Positions 35,095 to 43,183 of a stretch of DNA of 64,000 nucleotides are shown here, piece by piece. Location of the stretch: positions 2,783,943-2,847,942 of the forward strand of contig NC_007626.1 of assembly GCF_000009985.1 (NCBI RefSeq), written 5' to 3'. The DNA is from Paramagnetospirillum magneticum AMB-1. Its GTDB lineage: Bacteria > Pseudomonadota > Alphaproteobacteria > Rhodospirillales > Magnetospirillaceae. The translations under genes were made by a program, and so were the position numbers. The notes below the pieces were generated by a model. It saw nothing but the letters and a program-made list of their open reading frames with translations. It did not search any database and was not told the origin of the DNA. Positions within the stretch are counted from its first letter, which is position 1; the number at the start of each line of letters is the position of its first letter.

Positions 35095-36720
35095 ATGTCC
35101 TCGAATCCGTATGAACTGGGCCTCGACAGGAACGCCGCCAACTTCGTGGCGCTGACGCCGCTCACCTTCCTCGAGCGCGCCGCCGCCGTGTGGCCCGACC
35201 GTCTGGCCGTCATCCACGGCCCGGTGCGCCGCACCTGGGCCGAGACCTTCGTGCGTTGCCGCAAGCTGGCCGCCGCGCTGACGGCGCGCGGCATCGGCCT
35301 GGGCGATACCGTGGCGCTGATGGGCGCCAACACCCCCGAGACCTTCGAAGCTCATTTCGGCGTGCCGCTGACCGGCGCCGTCCTGAACGCCATCAACACC
35401 CGTCTCGACGCCGACGCCATCACCTTCATCCTCAACCACGCCGAGGCCAAGATCCTCATCACCGACCGCGAGTTCTCGCCCGTGGTCAAGAAGGCCCTGG
35501 CCGCGCTGGGCCGCACCATTCCGGTGATCGACATCGACGATCCCCAGTTCAAGGGCGGCGAATTGCTGGGCGAAAAGAATTACGAGCAGCTTCTCGACGA
35601 AGCGGCCTCCGAGGCGCCCTGGACCCTGCCCACCGACGAGTGGCAGGCCATCGCCCTGAACTACACCTCGGGCACCACCGGCAACCCCAAGGGCGTGGTC
35701 TATCACCATCGCGGCGCCCACCTCAACGCGGTGTCCAATGCACTGTCCTGGCAGATGGGCGACAACACGGTCTACCTGTGGACGCTGCCCATGTTCCACT
35801 GCAACGGCTGGTGCTTCCCCTGGACCATGGCGGTGGTGGCCGGAACCAGCGTCTGCCTGCGCCATGTGCGCGTCGACGCCATCATGGGCGCCATCCGCGA
35901 CGAGAAGGTGACCAATTTCTGCGGCGCGCCCATCGTGCTCAACATGATCAACAATGCGCCCGCCGCCCTCAAGGAGGGCATCAGCCACGCCGTCAAGGTG
36001 ATGACCGCCGGCGCCGCCCCGCCCGCCCCCGTCATCGCCGGCATGGAGCGCATGGGCTGGGAAGTGACCCACGTCTACGGCCTGACCGAGTGCTACGGCC
36101 CCACCGTCCAGTGCGTCTGGCACGACAAGTGGAACGGCCTTTCCATCGACGAGAAGGCCCAGATCAAGGCGCGCCAGGGCGTGCGCGGCCCCATGCTGGA
36201 AGGCCTGATGATCGCCGATCCCATCAGCCTGGAGCCCGCGCCTAAGGACGGCAAGACGGTGGGCGAGATCTTCATGCGCGGCAACAACGTCATGAAGGGC
36301 TATCTCAAGAACGAAAAGGCCACCGAGGAGGCTTTCGCCGGCGGCTGGTTCCACACTGGCGATTTGGCCGTCTGCCATCCCGACGGCTATATCGAGATCA
36401 AGGACCGCTCCAAGGACATCATCATTTCGGGTGGCGAGAACATCTCGTCCATCGAGGTGGAAGACATCCTTTATGCCCATCTTGCCGTGCTGGAAGCCGC
36501 CGTGGTGGCCCGGCCCGACGAGAAATGGGGTGAAACGCCCTGCGCCTTCATCGCTCTGAAGGATGGCGCCGAGGCCACCGAAGCCGATATCATCACCTTC
36601 TGCCGCGAACGCATGGCCCACTTCAAGGTCCCCAGGACCATCGTGTTCGGCGGTCTGCCCAAGACCTCCACCGGCAAGGTCCAGAAGTTCATGCTGCGCC
36701 AGAAGGCCAAGGAGCTGTGA
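35095..36720 (+). CDS. AMP-forming acyl-CoA synthetase (DmdB/medium-chain type)
   Basis: A 541-residue ANL-family ligase. Motifs: NYTSGTTGNPKGVVYHHRGA (about 183-202), VYGLTECYGPT (about 327), the hinge segment IKDRSKDIIISGGENISSIE (about 435) and catalytic lysine in KTSTGKVQKFMLR near the C-terminus. It is followed by etfB (one-base overlap), etfA and a long acyl-CoA dehydrogenase. That neighbourhood resembles methylmercaptopropionate (DmdB-DmdC) or medium-chain fatty acid catabolism. The substrate is not determined by sequence reading alone. Confidence 0.9.
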   Translation: MSSNPYELGLDRNAANFVALTPLTFLERAAAVWPDRLAVIHGPVRRTWAETFVRCRKLAAALTARGIGLGDTVALMGANTPETFEAHFGVPLTGAVLNAINTRLDADAITFILNHAEAKILITDREFSPVVKKALAALGRTIPVIDIDDPQFKGGELLGEKNYEQLLDEAASEAPWTLPTDEWQAIALNYTSGTTGNPKGVVYHHRGAHLNAVSNALSWQMGDNTVYLWTLPMFHCNGWCFPWTMAVVAGTSVCLRHVRVDAIMGAIRDEKVTNFCGAPIVLNMINNAPAALKEGISHAVKVMTAGAAPPAPVIAGMERMGWEVTHVYGLTECYGPTVQCVWHDKWNGLSIDEKAQIKARQGVRGPMLEGLMIADPISLEPAPKDGKTVGEIFMRGNNVMKGYLKNEKATEEAFAGGWFHTGDLAVCHPDGYIEIKDRSKDIIISGGENISSIEVEDILYAHLAVLEAAVVARPDEKWGETPCAFIALKDGAEATEADIITFCRERMAHFKVPRTIVFGGLPKTSTGKVQKFMLRQKAKEL

Positions 36721-37472
36721 TGACCAAGGTACTCGTCGCGATCAAGCGTGTGATCGATTACAACGTGAAGATTCGGGTGAAGTCGGACGGTTCGGGCGTC
36801 GAGACCCAAAACGTGAAGTTCTCCATGAACCCGTTCGACGAGATCGCGGTTGAGGAGGCGGTTCGCCTCAAGGAAGCGGGCAAGGCCACGGAAGTGGTGG
36901 TGGTCTCCATCGGCCCGGCCGCCGCGTCGGAGACGCTGCGCACGGCGCTGGCCATGGGCGCCGACCGTGGCGTGCTGGTCCAGACCGATGACGAGGTCCA
37001 GCCCCTGGGCGTGGCCAAGGTCTTGAAGGCGCTGGTGGCCAAGGAGGCTCCCGGGCTGATCATCCTGGGCAAGCAGGCCATCGACGACGATTCCAACCAG
37101 ACCGGCCAGATGCTGGCGGCGCTGCTGGGCTGTGCCCAGGGCACCTTCGCCAGCAAGGTGGAGATCGGCGCCGATGCCATCACCGTCACCCGCGAGGTGG
37201 ACGGCGGGCTGGAGACGGTGTCGCTGAAGCTGCCGGCGGTGGTGACCACCGACCTGCGCCTCAACGAGCCGCGCTATGCCTCGCTGCCCAACATCATGAA
37301 GGCCAAGAAGAAGCTCATCGACACGGTGTCGCCGGCCGATCTGGGCGTCGACGTGGCGCCGCGCCTAGTGACGCTGTCGGTGGCCGAGCCGCCCAAGCGC
37401 AGCGCCGGCATCAAGGTGGCCGACGTGGCCGCCCTGGTCGACAAGCTGAAGAACGAAGCCAAGGTGATCTGA
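36720..37472 (+). CDS. etfB: Electron transfer flavoprotein beta subunit
   Basis: A 250-residue subunit beginning TKVLVAIKRVIDYNVKIRVK, the standard EtfB N-terminus. NPFDEIAVEEAVRLKEAG and the signature region around VTREVDGGLETVSLKLPAVVTTDLRLNEPRY are present. It binds AMP and forms a heterodimer with EtfA, carrying electrons from acyl-CoA dehydrogenases to ETF:ubiquinone oxidoreductase. The ATG at 36720 overlaps the ligase stop. Confidence 0.95.
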   Translation: MTKVLVAIKRVIDYNVKIRVKSDGSGVETQNVKFSMNPFDEIAVEEAVRLKEAGKATEVVVVSIGPAAASETLRTALAMGADRGVLVQTDDEVQPLGVAKVLKALVAKEAPGLIILGKQAIDDDSNQTGQMLAALLGCAQGTFASKVEIGADAITVTREVDGGLETVSLKLPAVVTTDLRLNEPRYASLPNIMKAKKKLIDTVSPADLGVDVAPRLVTLSVAEPPKRSAGIKVADVAALVDKLKNEAKVI

Positions 37473-37477
37473 CGGCA

Positions 37478-37598
37478 CGACCGGGCGATTGCCCGGACCC
37501 ATTTGGGGCGATGCCCCAAACCCCCTTTGAATTCAAAAGGGGTCCGGGGTCTTCCCCGGTCGGGGTGCGGGGCGGAAGCCCCGACGTGGCCAGGACAA
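37478..37598. repeat. Multi-hairpin intergenic repeat, copy 3
   Basis: Located between etfB and etfA: CCGGGCGATTGCCCGG, TTTGGGGCGATGCCCCAAA, CCCCTTTGAATTCAAAAGGGG, CCGGGG-TCTT-CCCCGG and GGGGCGG-AAGCCCC in succession. Each arm pair has compensating differences relative to copies 1 and 2, so structure is kept while sequence drifts. It interrupts an otherwise tight operon and ends about 14 bases before the etfA start. Confidence 0.8.
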
Positions 37599-37611
37599 GG
37601 AACGAAAAGAC

Positions 37612-38547
37612 ATGACCATTCTGGTTATCGCGGAACATGAAGGCGGCGCTCTCAAATCCGCCACGCTGAACACCGTTTCCGCCGCTTCCAAGATCGGCGG
37701 CGACGTGCATGTGCTGGTGGCCGGCTCGGGCATCGGCGCGGTGGCCGAGGCCGCCGCCAAGGTGGCGGGCGTCGCCAAGGTGCTGTCGGCCGACGCCGCC
37801 CTTTACGCCAACCATCTGGCCGAGCCGCTGGCCGCCCTGGTGGTGAGCCTTGCCGGGTCCTATTCCCACATCCTGGCGCCGGCCACTACGGGGGGCAAGA
37901 ACGTGGCGCCCCGCGTCGCCGCCCTGCTGGACGTGGCGCAGATCTCCGAGATCACCGCCGTGGTGTCGCCCGACACCTTCGTGCGCCCCATCTATGCCGG
38001 CAACGCCCTGGCCACCGCGCAGTCCAAGGACGCGGTCAAGGTGATCACCGTGCGCGGCACCGGCTTCGAGGCCGCCAAGGCCGAGGGCGGCTCCGCCGCC
38101 GTGGAAGCCGTGTCGGCCGCCGCCGATCCGGCCCTGTCGTCCTTCGTCGGCAGCCAGCTGTCCAAGTCCGAGCGTCCGGAACTGACCTCGGCCCGGATCA
38201 TCATCTCGGGCGGTCGCGGCATGCAGTCGGGCGACAACTTCCACCTGCTGGAAGCCGTGGCCGACAAGCTGGGCGCCGCGGTGGGCGCCTCGCGCGCCGC
38301 CGTGGACGCCGGCTTCGTGCCCAACGACTTCCAGGTGGGCCAGACCGGCAAGATCGTCGCCCCCGACCTCTACATCGCCGTCGGCATCTCGGGCGCCATC
38401 CAGCACCTGGCCGGCATGAAGGATTCCAAGGTCATCGTCGCCATCAACAAGGACGAAGAGGCCCCCATCTTCCAGGTCGCCGATTACGGTCTGGTCGCGG
38501 ATCTCTTCAAGGTGTTGCCGGACCTTTCCAACGCGCTGGGAGCCTGA
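37612..38547 (+). CDS. etfA: Electron transfer flavoprotein alpha subunit
   Basis: A 311-residue FAD-binding subunit. The C-terminal FAD domain has GGRGMQSGDNFHLLEAVADK, SRAAVDAGFVPNDFQVGQTG and YIAVGISGAIQHLAGM, which includes the EtfA signature. The etfBA pair sits between a ligase and an acyl-CoA dehydrogenase, giving a self-sufficient electron path for the dehydrogenase. The 139-base gap to etfB is filled by a repeat. Confidence 0.95.
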   Translation: MTILVIAEHEGGALKSATLNTVSAASKIGGDVHVLVAGSGIGAVAEAAAKVAGVAKVLSADAALYANHLAEPLAALVVSLAGSYSHILAPATTGGKNVAPRVAALLDVAQISEITAVVSPDTFVRPIYAGNALATAQSKDAVKVITVRGTGFEAAKAEGGSAAVEAVSAAADPALSSFVGSQLSKSERPELTSARIIISGGRGMQSGDNFHLLEAVADKLGAAVGASRAAVDAGFVPNDFQVGQTGKIVAPDLYIAVGISGAIQHLAGMKDSKVIVAINKDEEAPIFQVADYGLVADLFKVLPDLSNALGA

Positions 38548-38550
38548 GCC

Positions 38551-40329
38551 ATGACCACCTACATTCCGCCGCTGCGCGATATCCGCTTCACCATGGAAGA
38601 GGTGGTGGGCCTGGACGCCATCACCGCCCTGCCCGGCTTCGAGGACGCCACCTCGGAAACCGCCGATTCCATCCTGACCGAGGCGGGCCACATCGCCGAG
38701 GGCGTGCTGTCCCCCCTGAACCGGGCCGGCGACGAGGACGGCGCCCGGCAGGAGAACGGCGTGGTGCGGACCACGCCGGGCTGGAAGGACGCCTGGGCCA
38801 CCATCGTCGAGGGCGGCTGGAACGGCCTGCCCTTCTCGCCCGATTTCGGCGGCATGGGTCTGCCCAACCTGTTCAACCACGCGGTCCACGAGATGTGGCA
38901 GGCCGCCAACATGGCCTTCACGCTGAACCCCATGCTGACCCAGGGCGCCGTCAACGCCCTGTCGCTGTACGGTTCGGAGGAGCAGAAGGCTTATTATCTG
39001 CCCAAGATGGTCACCGGCGAATGGACCGGCACCATGAACCTGACCGAGCCCCAGGCCGGTTCCGATCTGGCCGCCATCCGCACCAAGGCCGCCCCCGAGG
39101 GCGACAAGTTCCGCCTGTCCGGCCAGAAGATCTTCATCACCTATGGCGACCATGATCTGGCGGACAACATCATCCATCTGGTGCTGGCCCGCCTGCCCGA
39201 CGCTCCCGCCGGGGTCAAGGGCATCTCGCTGTTCGTGGTGCCCAAGATGCTGCCCGACGGCAGCCGCAACGACGTCAAATGCGTGTCGCTGGAGCACAAG
39301 CTGGGCATCCATGGCAGCCCCACGGCGGTGATGAGCTTCGGCGACCACGAAGGCGCCCTGGGCGAATTGGTGGGCCAGCCCCATCGCGGCCTGGAATACA
39401 TGTTCGTGATGATGAACCACGCCCGTCTGGCCGTCGGCCTGCAGGGTCTGGCCATCGCCGAGCGCGCCTACCAGCAGGCCCGCAACTATGCCCGCGACCG
39501 CGTGCAGGGCAAGCCGGTGGGCTGGACCGGTTCCGGCCCGGCCAGCATCGTCCACCACCCCGATGTGCGCCGCCTGCTGATGACCATGAAGAGCGGCATC
39601 GAAGCCATGCGCGGCATCCACTACACGGCCGCCGCCTTCTCCGACATCGCCCATCACCACCCCGAGCCCAACGCCCGCTACGAGGCCAGCCAGCGCCTTG
39701 AGTTCCTCACCCCCATCGCCAAGGGCTGGTGCACCGAACTGGGCCAGCATATCGCCTCGCTGGGTGTCCAGGTCCACGGCGGCATGGGCTATATCGAGGA
39801 AACCGGCGCCGCCCAGCACCTGCGCGACGCCCGCATCACCACCATCTACGAAGGCACCACCGCCATCCAGGCCAACGATCTGGTCTATCGCAAGATCCTG
39901 CGCGACAAGGGCGCCTTCGCCCACACCCTGCTGGCCGAGATTGCCGCCTTGGCCGCCGAGTTGTCGGCCGACGGGCTCGCCTCGCTGCAGGCCGTGGGAA
40001 CAAGGCTGTCCGAAGCCGCCGCCGCCGCCGCTCGCGCGGTCAACTGGCTGGTGGGGCAGACCGGCGAGGACCCGCGCCTGGCCGCCGCAGCGGCCGTACC
40101 GATGCTCGACCTGACGGGAATCTTGGTTGGCGGACAGCAGGTCGCCCTGGCCGCCAAGGTCGCCAAGGCCGCCATGGATGCCGGGCGCGACCACGACGGC
40201 TTCTATGCCGCCAAGCTGGCCACCGCCCATTTCTACGCCGAACACACCCTGCCCCAGGCCGCCGCCCTGGAGCGGACCATCATTGCCGGCTCGGCCACCG
40301 TCATGGGAGTGGACGAAGCCATCCTTTAG
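38551..40329 (+). CDS. Long-form acyl-CoA dehydrogenase (DmdC-like)
   Basis: A 592-residue acyl-CoA dehydrogenase, about 200 residues longer than ordinary ones. After an N-terminal extension (YIPPLRDIRFTMEEVVGLDA) come the flavin motif MNLTEPQAGSDLAAIRTKA and the catalytic Glu in RITTIYEGTTAIQANDLVYR (about residue 430). The extra C-terminal helical domain (about 450-592) is typical of the DmdC/AcdA-long group, which includes 3-methylmercaptopropionyl-CoA dehydrogenases and long-chain enzymes. Start is three bases after etfA. Confidence 0.9.
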   Translation: MTTYIPPLRDIRFTMEEVVGLDAITALPGFEDATSETADSILTEAGHIAEGVLSPLNRAGDEDGARQENGVVRTTPGWKDAWATIVEGGWNGLPFSPDFGGMGLPNLFNHAVHEMWQAANMAFTLNPMLTQGAVNALSLYGSEEQKAYYLPKMVTGEWTGTMNLTEPQAGSDLAAIRTKAAPEGDKFRLSGQKIFITYGDHDLADNIIHLVLARLPDAPAGVKGISLFVVPKMLPDGSRNDVKCVSLEHKLGIHGSPTAVMSFGDHEGALGELVGQPHRGLEYMFVMMNHARLAVGLQGLAIAERAYQQARNYARDRVQGKPVGWTGSGPASIVHHPDVRRLLMTMKSGIEAMRGIHYTAAAFSDIAHHHPEPNARYEASQRLEFLTPIAKGWCTELGQHIASLGVQVHGGMGYIEETGAAQHLRDARITTIYEGTTAIQANDLVYRKILRDKGAFAHTLLAEIAALAAELSADGLASLQAVGTRLSEAAAAAARAVNWLVGQTGEDPRLAAAAAVPMLDLTGILVGGQQVALAAKVAKAAMDAGRDHDGFYAAKLATAHFYAEHTLPQAAALERTIIAGSATVMGVDEAIL

Positions 40330-40414
40330 CCGTCGGCGGCTCCCGACGGCTGGCGATTCCGGTCCCCGACTCCTCTGCCGAGATCGCTCGAGTCTCCCTT
40401 CACGAGCCAAACTT

Positions 40415-40450
40415 CAAGGCCGGACGCCAGCGTCCGGCCTTTTTCTTTCC
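40415..40450 (+). terminator. Rho-independent terminator after the etf/acyl-CoA dehydrogenase operon
   Basis: Perfect 10-bp stem AGGCCGGACG / CGTCCGGCCT (40417-40426 and 40431-40440) with loop CCAG, followed by TTTTCTTT. It ends the ligase-etfBA-dehydrogenase transcript about 90 bases after the stop. Confidence 0.92.
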
Positions 40451-40526
40451 CCCCAACCATCAGCACAGGAAGCCACACCTACACTCAATCATAAATTGGA
40501 AATTGAAATACCCCAGGAAAATCCAA

Positions 40527-40556
40527 TTGCAGCGCCAACTAATTTTCCGCAATACT
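40527..40556 (+). promoter_or_regulatory. Possible housekeeping promoter of the CheY/PAS-kinase island
   Basis: The 160 bases before the first CheY gene are markedly AT-rich for this genome. TTGCAG (40527-40532), an 18-base spacer and AATACT (40551-40556) make a moderate sigma-70 match. An inverted repeat ATTGGA...TCCAAT (about 40496-40526) lies just upstream. Assignment is tentative. Confidence 0.3.
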
Positions 40557-40612
40557 TTTGCAGTCTCCGCTTTACTGCGGCCAGTAACAAATATACTACA
40601 GAAGTGCATATA

Positions 40613-40984
40613 ATGCCACTAAAGGTGATTGTCGCTGATGATTCGATAATTACGGTCAAGAAGCTCCTTGTCTTGATTGAAGGGCTTGGACATCAGGTGG
40701 TCGCCACCGCGGCTACCGGCCGCGAGGCTATCGAGGCGTACCGCGAGCATCGACCCGACCTGATGACCATGGATATTTCCATGCCCGACATGGACGGGAT
40801 GGAGGCGACCGCCGCCATCGTTGCCGAATTCCCCGATGCCCGCATCGTCATGGTGACCGCTCTGGGACAGGAGCGGATGGTGATCGAATCCCTGGAAGCC
40901 GGGGCTAAGGGTTATGTACTAAAGCCAGTGCGTATCGAGAAACTCTCCGATATGATCGCTAAGGTCATGGAGCGCACCACTTAG
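40613..40984 (+). CDS. Single-domain CheY-like response regulator 1
   Basis: A 123-residue stand-alone receiver. Acidic pocket ADDS, phospho-acceptor Asp54 in TMDISMPDMDG, conserved Thr in VMVTALGQ and Lys in YVLKPVR. It lacks an output domain. It is closely similar along its length to the receiver at 42790 (for example LEGLGHQVV-type, EAYR, ERMVI, AGAKGYVLKPVR and EKLSDMI in both), indicating duplication. A PAS kinase starts 22 bases downstream and is its likely phosphodonor. Confidence 0.9.
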   Translation: MPLKVIVADDSIITVKKLLVLIEGLGHQVVATAATGREAIEAYREHRPDLMTMDISMPDMDGMEATAAIVAEFPDARIVMVTALGQERMVIESLEAGAKGYVLKPVRIEKLSDMIAKVMERTT

Positions 40985-41006
40985 GCGCGCAAACGCGAGA
41001 GAATCG

Positions 41007-42149
41007 ATGTCGACTGTATTTCCCGGCGGCAACCCCAGCGACCCCGGCTATTGGGAAGTCATTTTCGACGTCATCCCCTTCCCCGTCTATGTGGCCGATG
41101 CCAAGACATTCGACATCGTCTGCGCCAACCGCGCCATGAAGCAGCGGGTGGAGGTCAAGCCTGGCGACAAATGCCACGCCGCCATCTACCAGCAGACCAC
41201 GCCCTGTTCGTTCTGCAAGATGGCGGAGCTTGAGAGCGCCGCTGCCACCGGGGCCAATTACCTGGAATTCGAGCACTTCAACGATCTCGACGACCATTGG
41301 TATCAACTCCGGGAGACCATGGTGGCCTGGTTCGACGGCCGACGTGCCAAGTATTCCATCGCCGTGGATATCAGCGCGCTGAAAGAGGTGCAGAACGCCC
41401 TGGCCGAGGCCCATGCGGAACTGGCCCTCAAGAATTTCCGCCTGAACGGCGCCCTGCAATCCGAGCAGGAGGTCACGCTGAACCAGCGCAACTTCCTCGC
41501 CATGGTCAGCCATGAATTCCGGATGCCGCTATCCATCATCGGCGGAGCGGCCGAAGTGCTGGAGATTTACACCAAGGACAAGCCTGAAGCGGTCGAGGAA
41601 GTCGGCAAGATCGACCGGGCCGTCCATCGCATGTCCGACCTGATCGACGTCTGCCTGGCCGACGCCCGATTTACCTCGGCGGTGGCCGCCTTGCAGGTTC
41701 GGCAGCTGGATCTTGCGGCGCTGGTCGAGGAAATCTGCCGCGAGAAGGCGGAGTTTGGGCTACCGGGACGTGTTCACCTGACCGTTGCGGCCCGAATGAC
41801 GCTGACGGCAGACCCGGCGCTTCTGCGAGTCGCCCTGTCCAACCTCATCGACAATGCGCTGAAATACTCACCGGCCGCCAGCGGGCCGGTAATGGTGTCG
41901 CTGGACCTGCATCAAAGCGTGGCCCGGATCACCGTCACCGACCATGGCCCCGGCATCCCTGCCGACGAAGCCGACCGGGTCTTCGAGAAATTCTACCGCT
42001 CACCCTCGGCAACCGGTACAAAGGGCGCCGGTCTGGGCCTTTATATCGTCAAGCAGATCGTCGAAAGTCATGGCGGCACCATCAAGGTCGGGCCGGCGGC
42101 CGGGGGCGGATCGGAATTCGTCATCGCCTTGCCGCTGCCCACCTCCTAG
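41007..42149 (+). CDS. Soluble PAS-domain sensor histidine kinase
   Basis: A 380-residue cytoplasmic kinase without membrane segments. The PAS domain (about 15-125) carries the cysteines Cys56, Cys67 and Cys70 in CHAAIYQQTTPCSFC. A short coiled linker follows, then HisKA with His169 in FLAMVSHEFRMPLS and a HATPase domain (N-box LSNLIDNALKYS, G-box GAGLGLYIVKQI). The N-terminal 145 residues are nearly the same as in the hybrid kinase at 43184. Encoded right after CheY1, it probably phosphorylates that regulator. The Cys motif suggests metal, iron-sulfur or redox sensing, which is inference. Confidence 0.9.
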   Translation: MSTVFPGGNPSDPGYWEVIFDVIPFPVYVADAKTFDIVCANRAMKQRVEVKPGDKCHAAIYQQTTPCSFCKMAELESAAATGANYLEFEHFNDLDDHWYQLRETMVAWFDGRRAKYSIAVDISALKEVQNALAEAHAELALKNFRLNGALQSEQEVTLNQRNFLAMVSHEFRMPLSIIGGAAEVLEIYTKDKPEAVEEVGKIDRAVHRMSDLIDVCLADARFTSAVAALQVRQLDLAALVEEICREKAEFGLPGRVHLTVAARMTLTADPALLRVALSNLIDNALKYSPAASGPVMVSLDLHQSVARITVTDHGPGIPADEADRVFEKFYRSPSATGTKGAGLGLYIVKQIVESHGGTIKVGPAAGGGSEFVIALPLPTS

Positions 42150-42257
42150 GGGTATCGCCCTCAATCGTCAGGGAAGCCATCGCGCCCTTTGCGGAATCAT
42201 GTCATCATCACCACCTGGATTACTTGGCCATAGGCCCGGTTCAAGGATCGATACGGA

Positions 42258-42779
42258 ATGAACTTCAACAAAACCATCATTCCCCGAGTCATGGCGTCAA
42301 TTCTCGGCCAGACCCGGGAAGTGCTGGCCGCCGAAGCGGTGATCGCCGTCGATGGCGCAGAAACCTTCGACTGCGACGTCACCAAGCTTCACCTCCACGA
42401 CATGACCGTCATCGCCGGATTGGGAGGCCCCATCAGCCTGCTGATCGCCTTCAGTTTCGAGGCGTCGCTGGTCCAGGCCCTCTATAGCCGGGTAACAGCC
42501 GACATCGAAGTGCCGCCCGGCGAAGAGGATCTGTACCGGCGCGAGACCGCCGGCGAAATCGTCAATACCATTCTCGGGCTGTGTACCATCGATTTTCAGA
42601 ACATTGAGGAGAGTATTGCCCTCTCGCCACCGGTGATCATTGAGGATGCGCGTTGCATTCATCGCCCAAAGAACGCAGTATTCGCCAGCATGCGGATACG
42701 TACCGAAAGAGGCATCGTCAGTGTAAGTTTTGTCGGTCCGCGCGACCTGTTCGATGACCACCTGAACTACCAATCCTAG
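42258..42779 (+). CDS. CheX-like (CheC/CheX/FliY family) phosphatase
   Basis: A 173-residue protein with alternating beta/alpha pattern. The segment RRETAGEIVNTILGLCT contains the ExxN active-site pair (Glu100, Asn103) of CheX-type CheY phosphatases, at about the same position as in known CheX. The end reads RTERGIVSVSFVGP. It lies 10 bases before CheY2 and about 110 bases after the first kinase, so its likely job is to dephosphorylate one or both flanking CheY-like proteins. Only one ExxN motif is seen, as in CheX rather than CheC. Identification is by motif and size. Confidence 0.72.
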   Translation: MNFNKTIIPRVMASILGQTREVLAAEAVIAVDGAETFDCDVTKLHLHDMTVIAGLGGPISLLIAFSFEASLVQALYSRVTADIEVPPGEEDLYRRETAGEIVNTILGLCTIDFQNIEESIALSPPVIIEDARCIHRPKNAVFASMRIRTERGIVSVSFVGPRDLFDDHLNYQS

Positions 42780-42789
42780 GGCAGACCTG

Positions 42790-43164
42790 ATGTCAGCGCT
42801 TAAAGTCCTTATCGTCGACGACTCGCTTATTGCGGTTAAGAAACTGACTCTCATGCTGGAAGGCCTGGGCCATCAGGTGGTCGGAACCGCCGGCACCGGA
42901 GCCGAGGCCGTGGAGGCCTATCGCGCCACCAATCCTGATCTGGTCACCATGGATATCACCATGCCCGACATGGATGGCGTTGAAGCCACTGCCAGGATCA
43001 TCGGCGAGTTTCCCTCCGCCAGGATCATCATGGTGACCTCCCATGGCCAGGAGCGGATGGTCATCGATTCGCTGGATGCCGGGGCGAAGGGCTACGTGCT
43101 CAAGCCCGTGCGCACGGAAAAGCTTTCCGACATGATCGACAAGGTCATCATCCGCTCCACCTGA
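42790..43164 (+). CDS. Single-domain CheY-like response regulator 2
   Basis: A 124-residue stand-alone receiver, paralogue of the one at 40613. Acidic pocket VDDS, Asp55 in TMDITMPDMDG, Thr in MVTSHGQ and Lys in YVLKPVR. It is followed after 19 bases by the hybrid PAS kinase, repeating the CheY-kinase order seen upstream. It could be a shared phosphate sink or carry signals to the flagellar motor or another output. Confidence 0.9.
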   Translation: MSALKVLIVDDSLIAVKKLTLMLEGLGHQVVGTAGTGAEAVEAYRATNPDLVTMDITMPDMDGVEATARIIGEFPSARIIMVTSHGQERMVIDSLDAGAKGYVLKPVRTEKLSDMIDKVIIRST

Positions 43165-43183
43165 TCTTGGGATATTCACCGGA

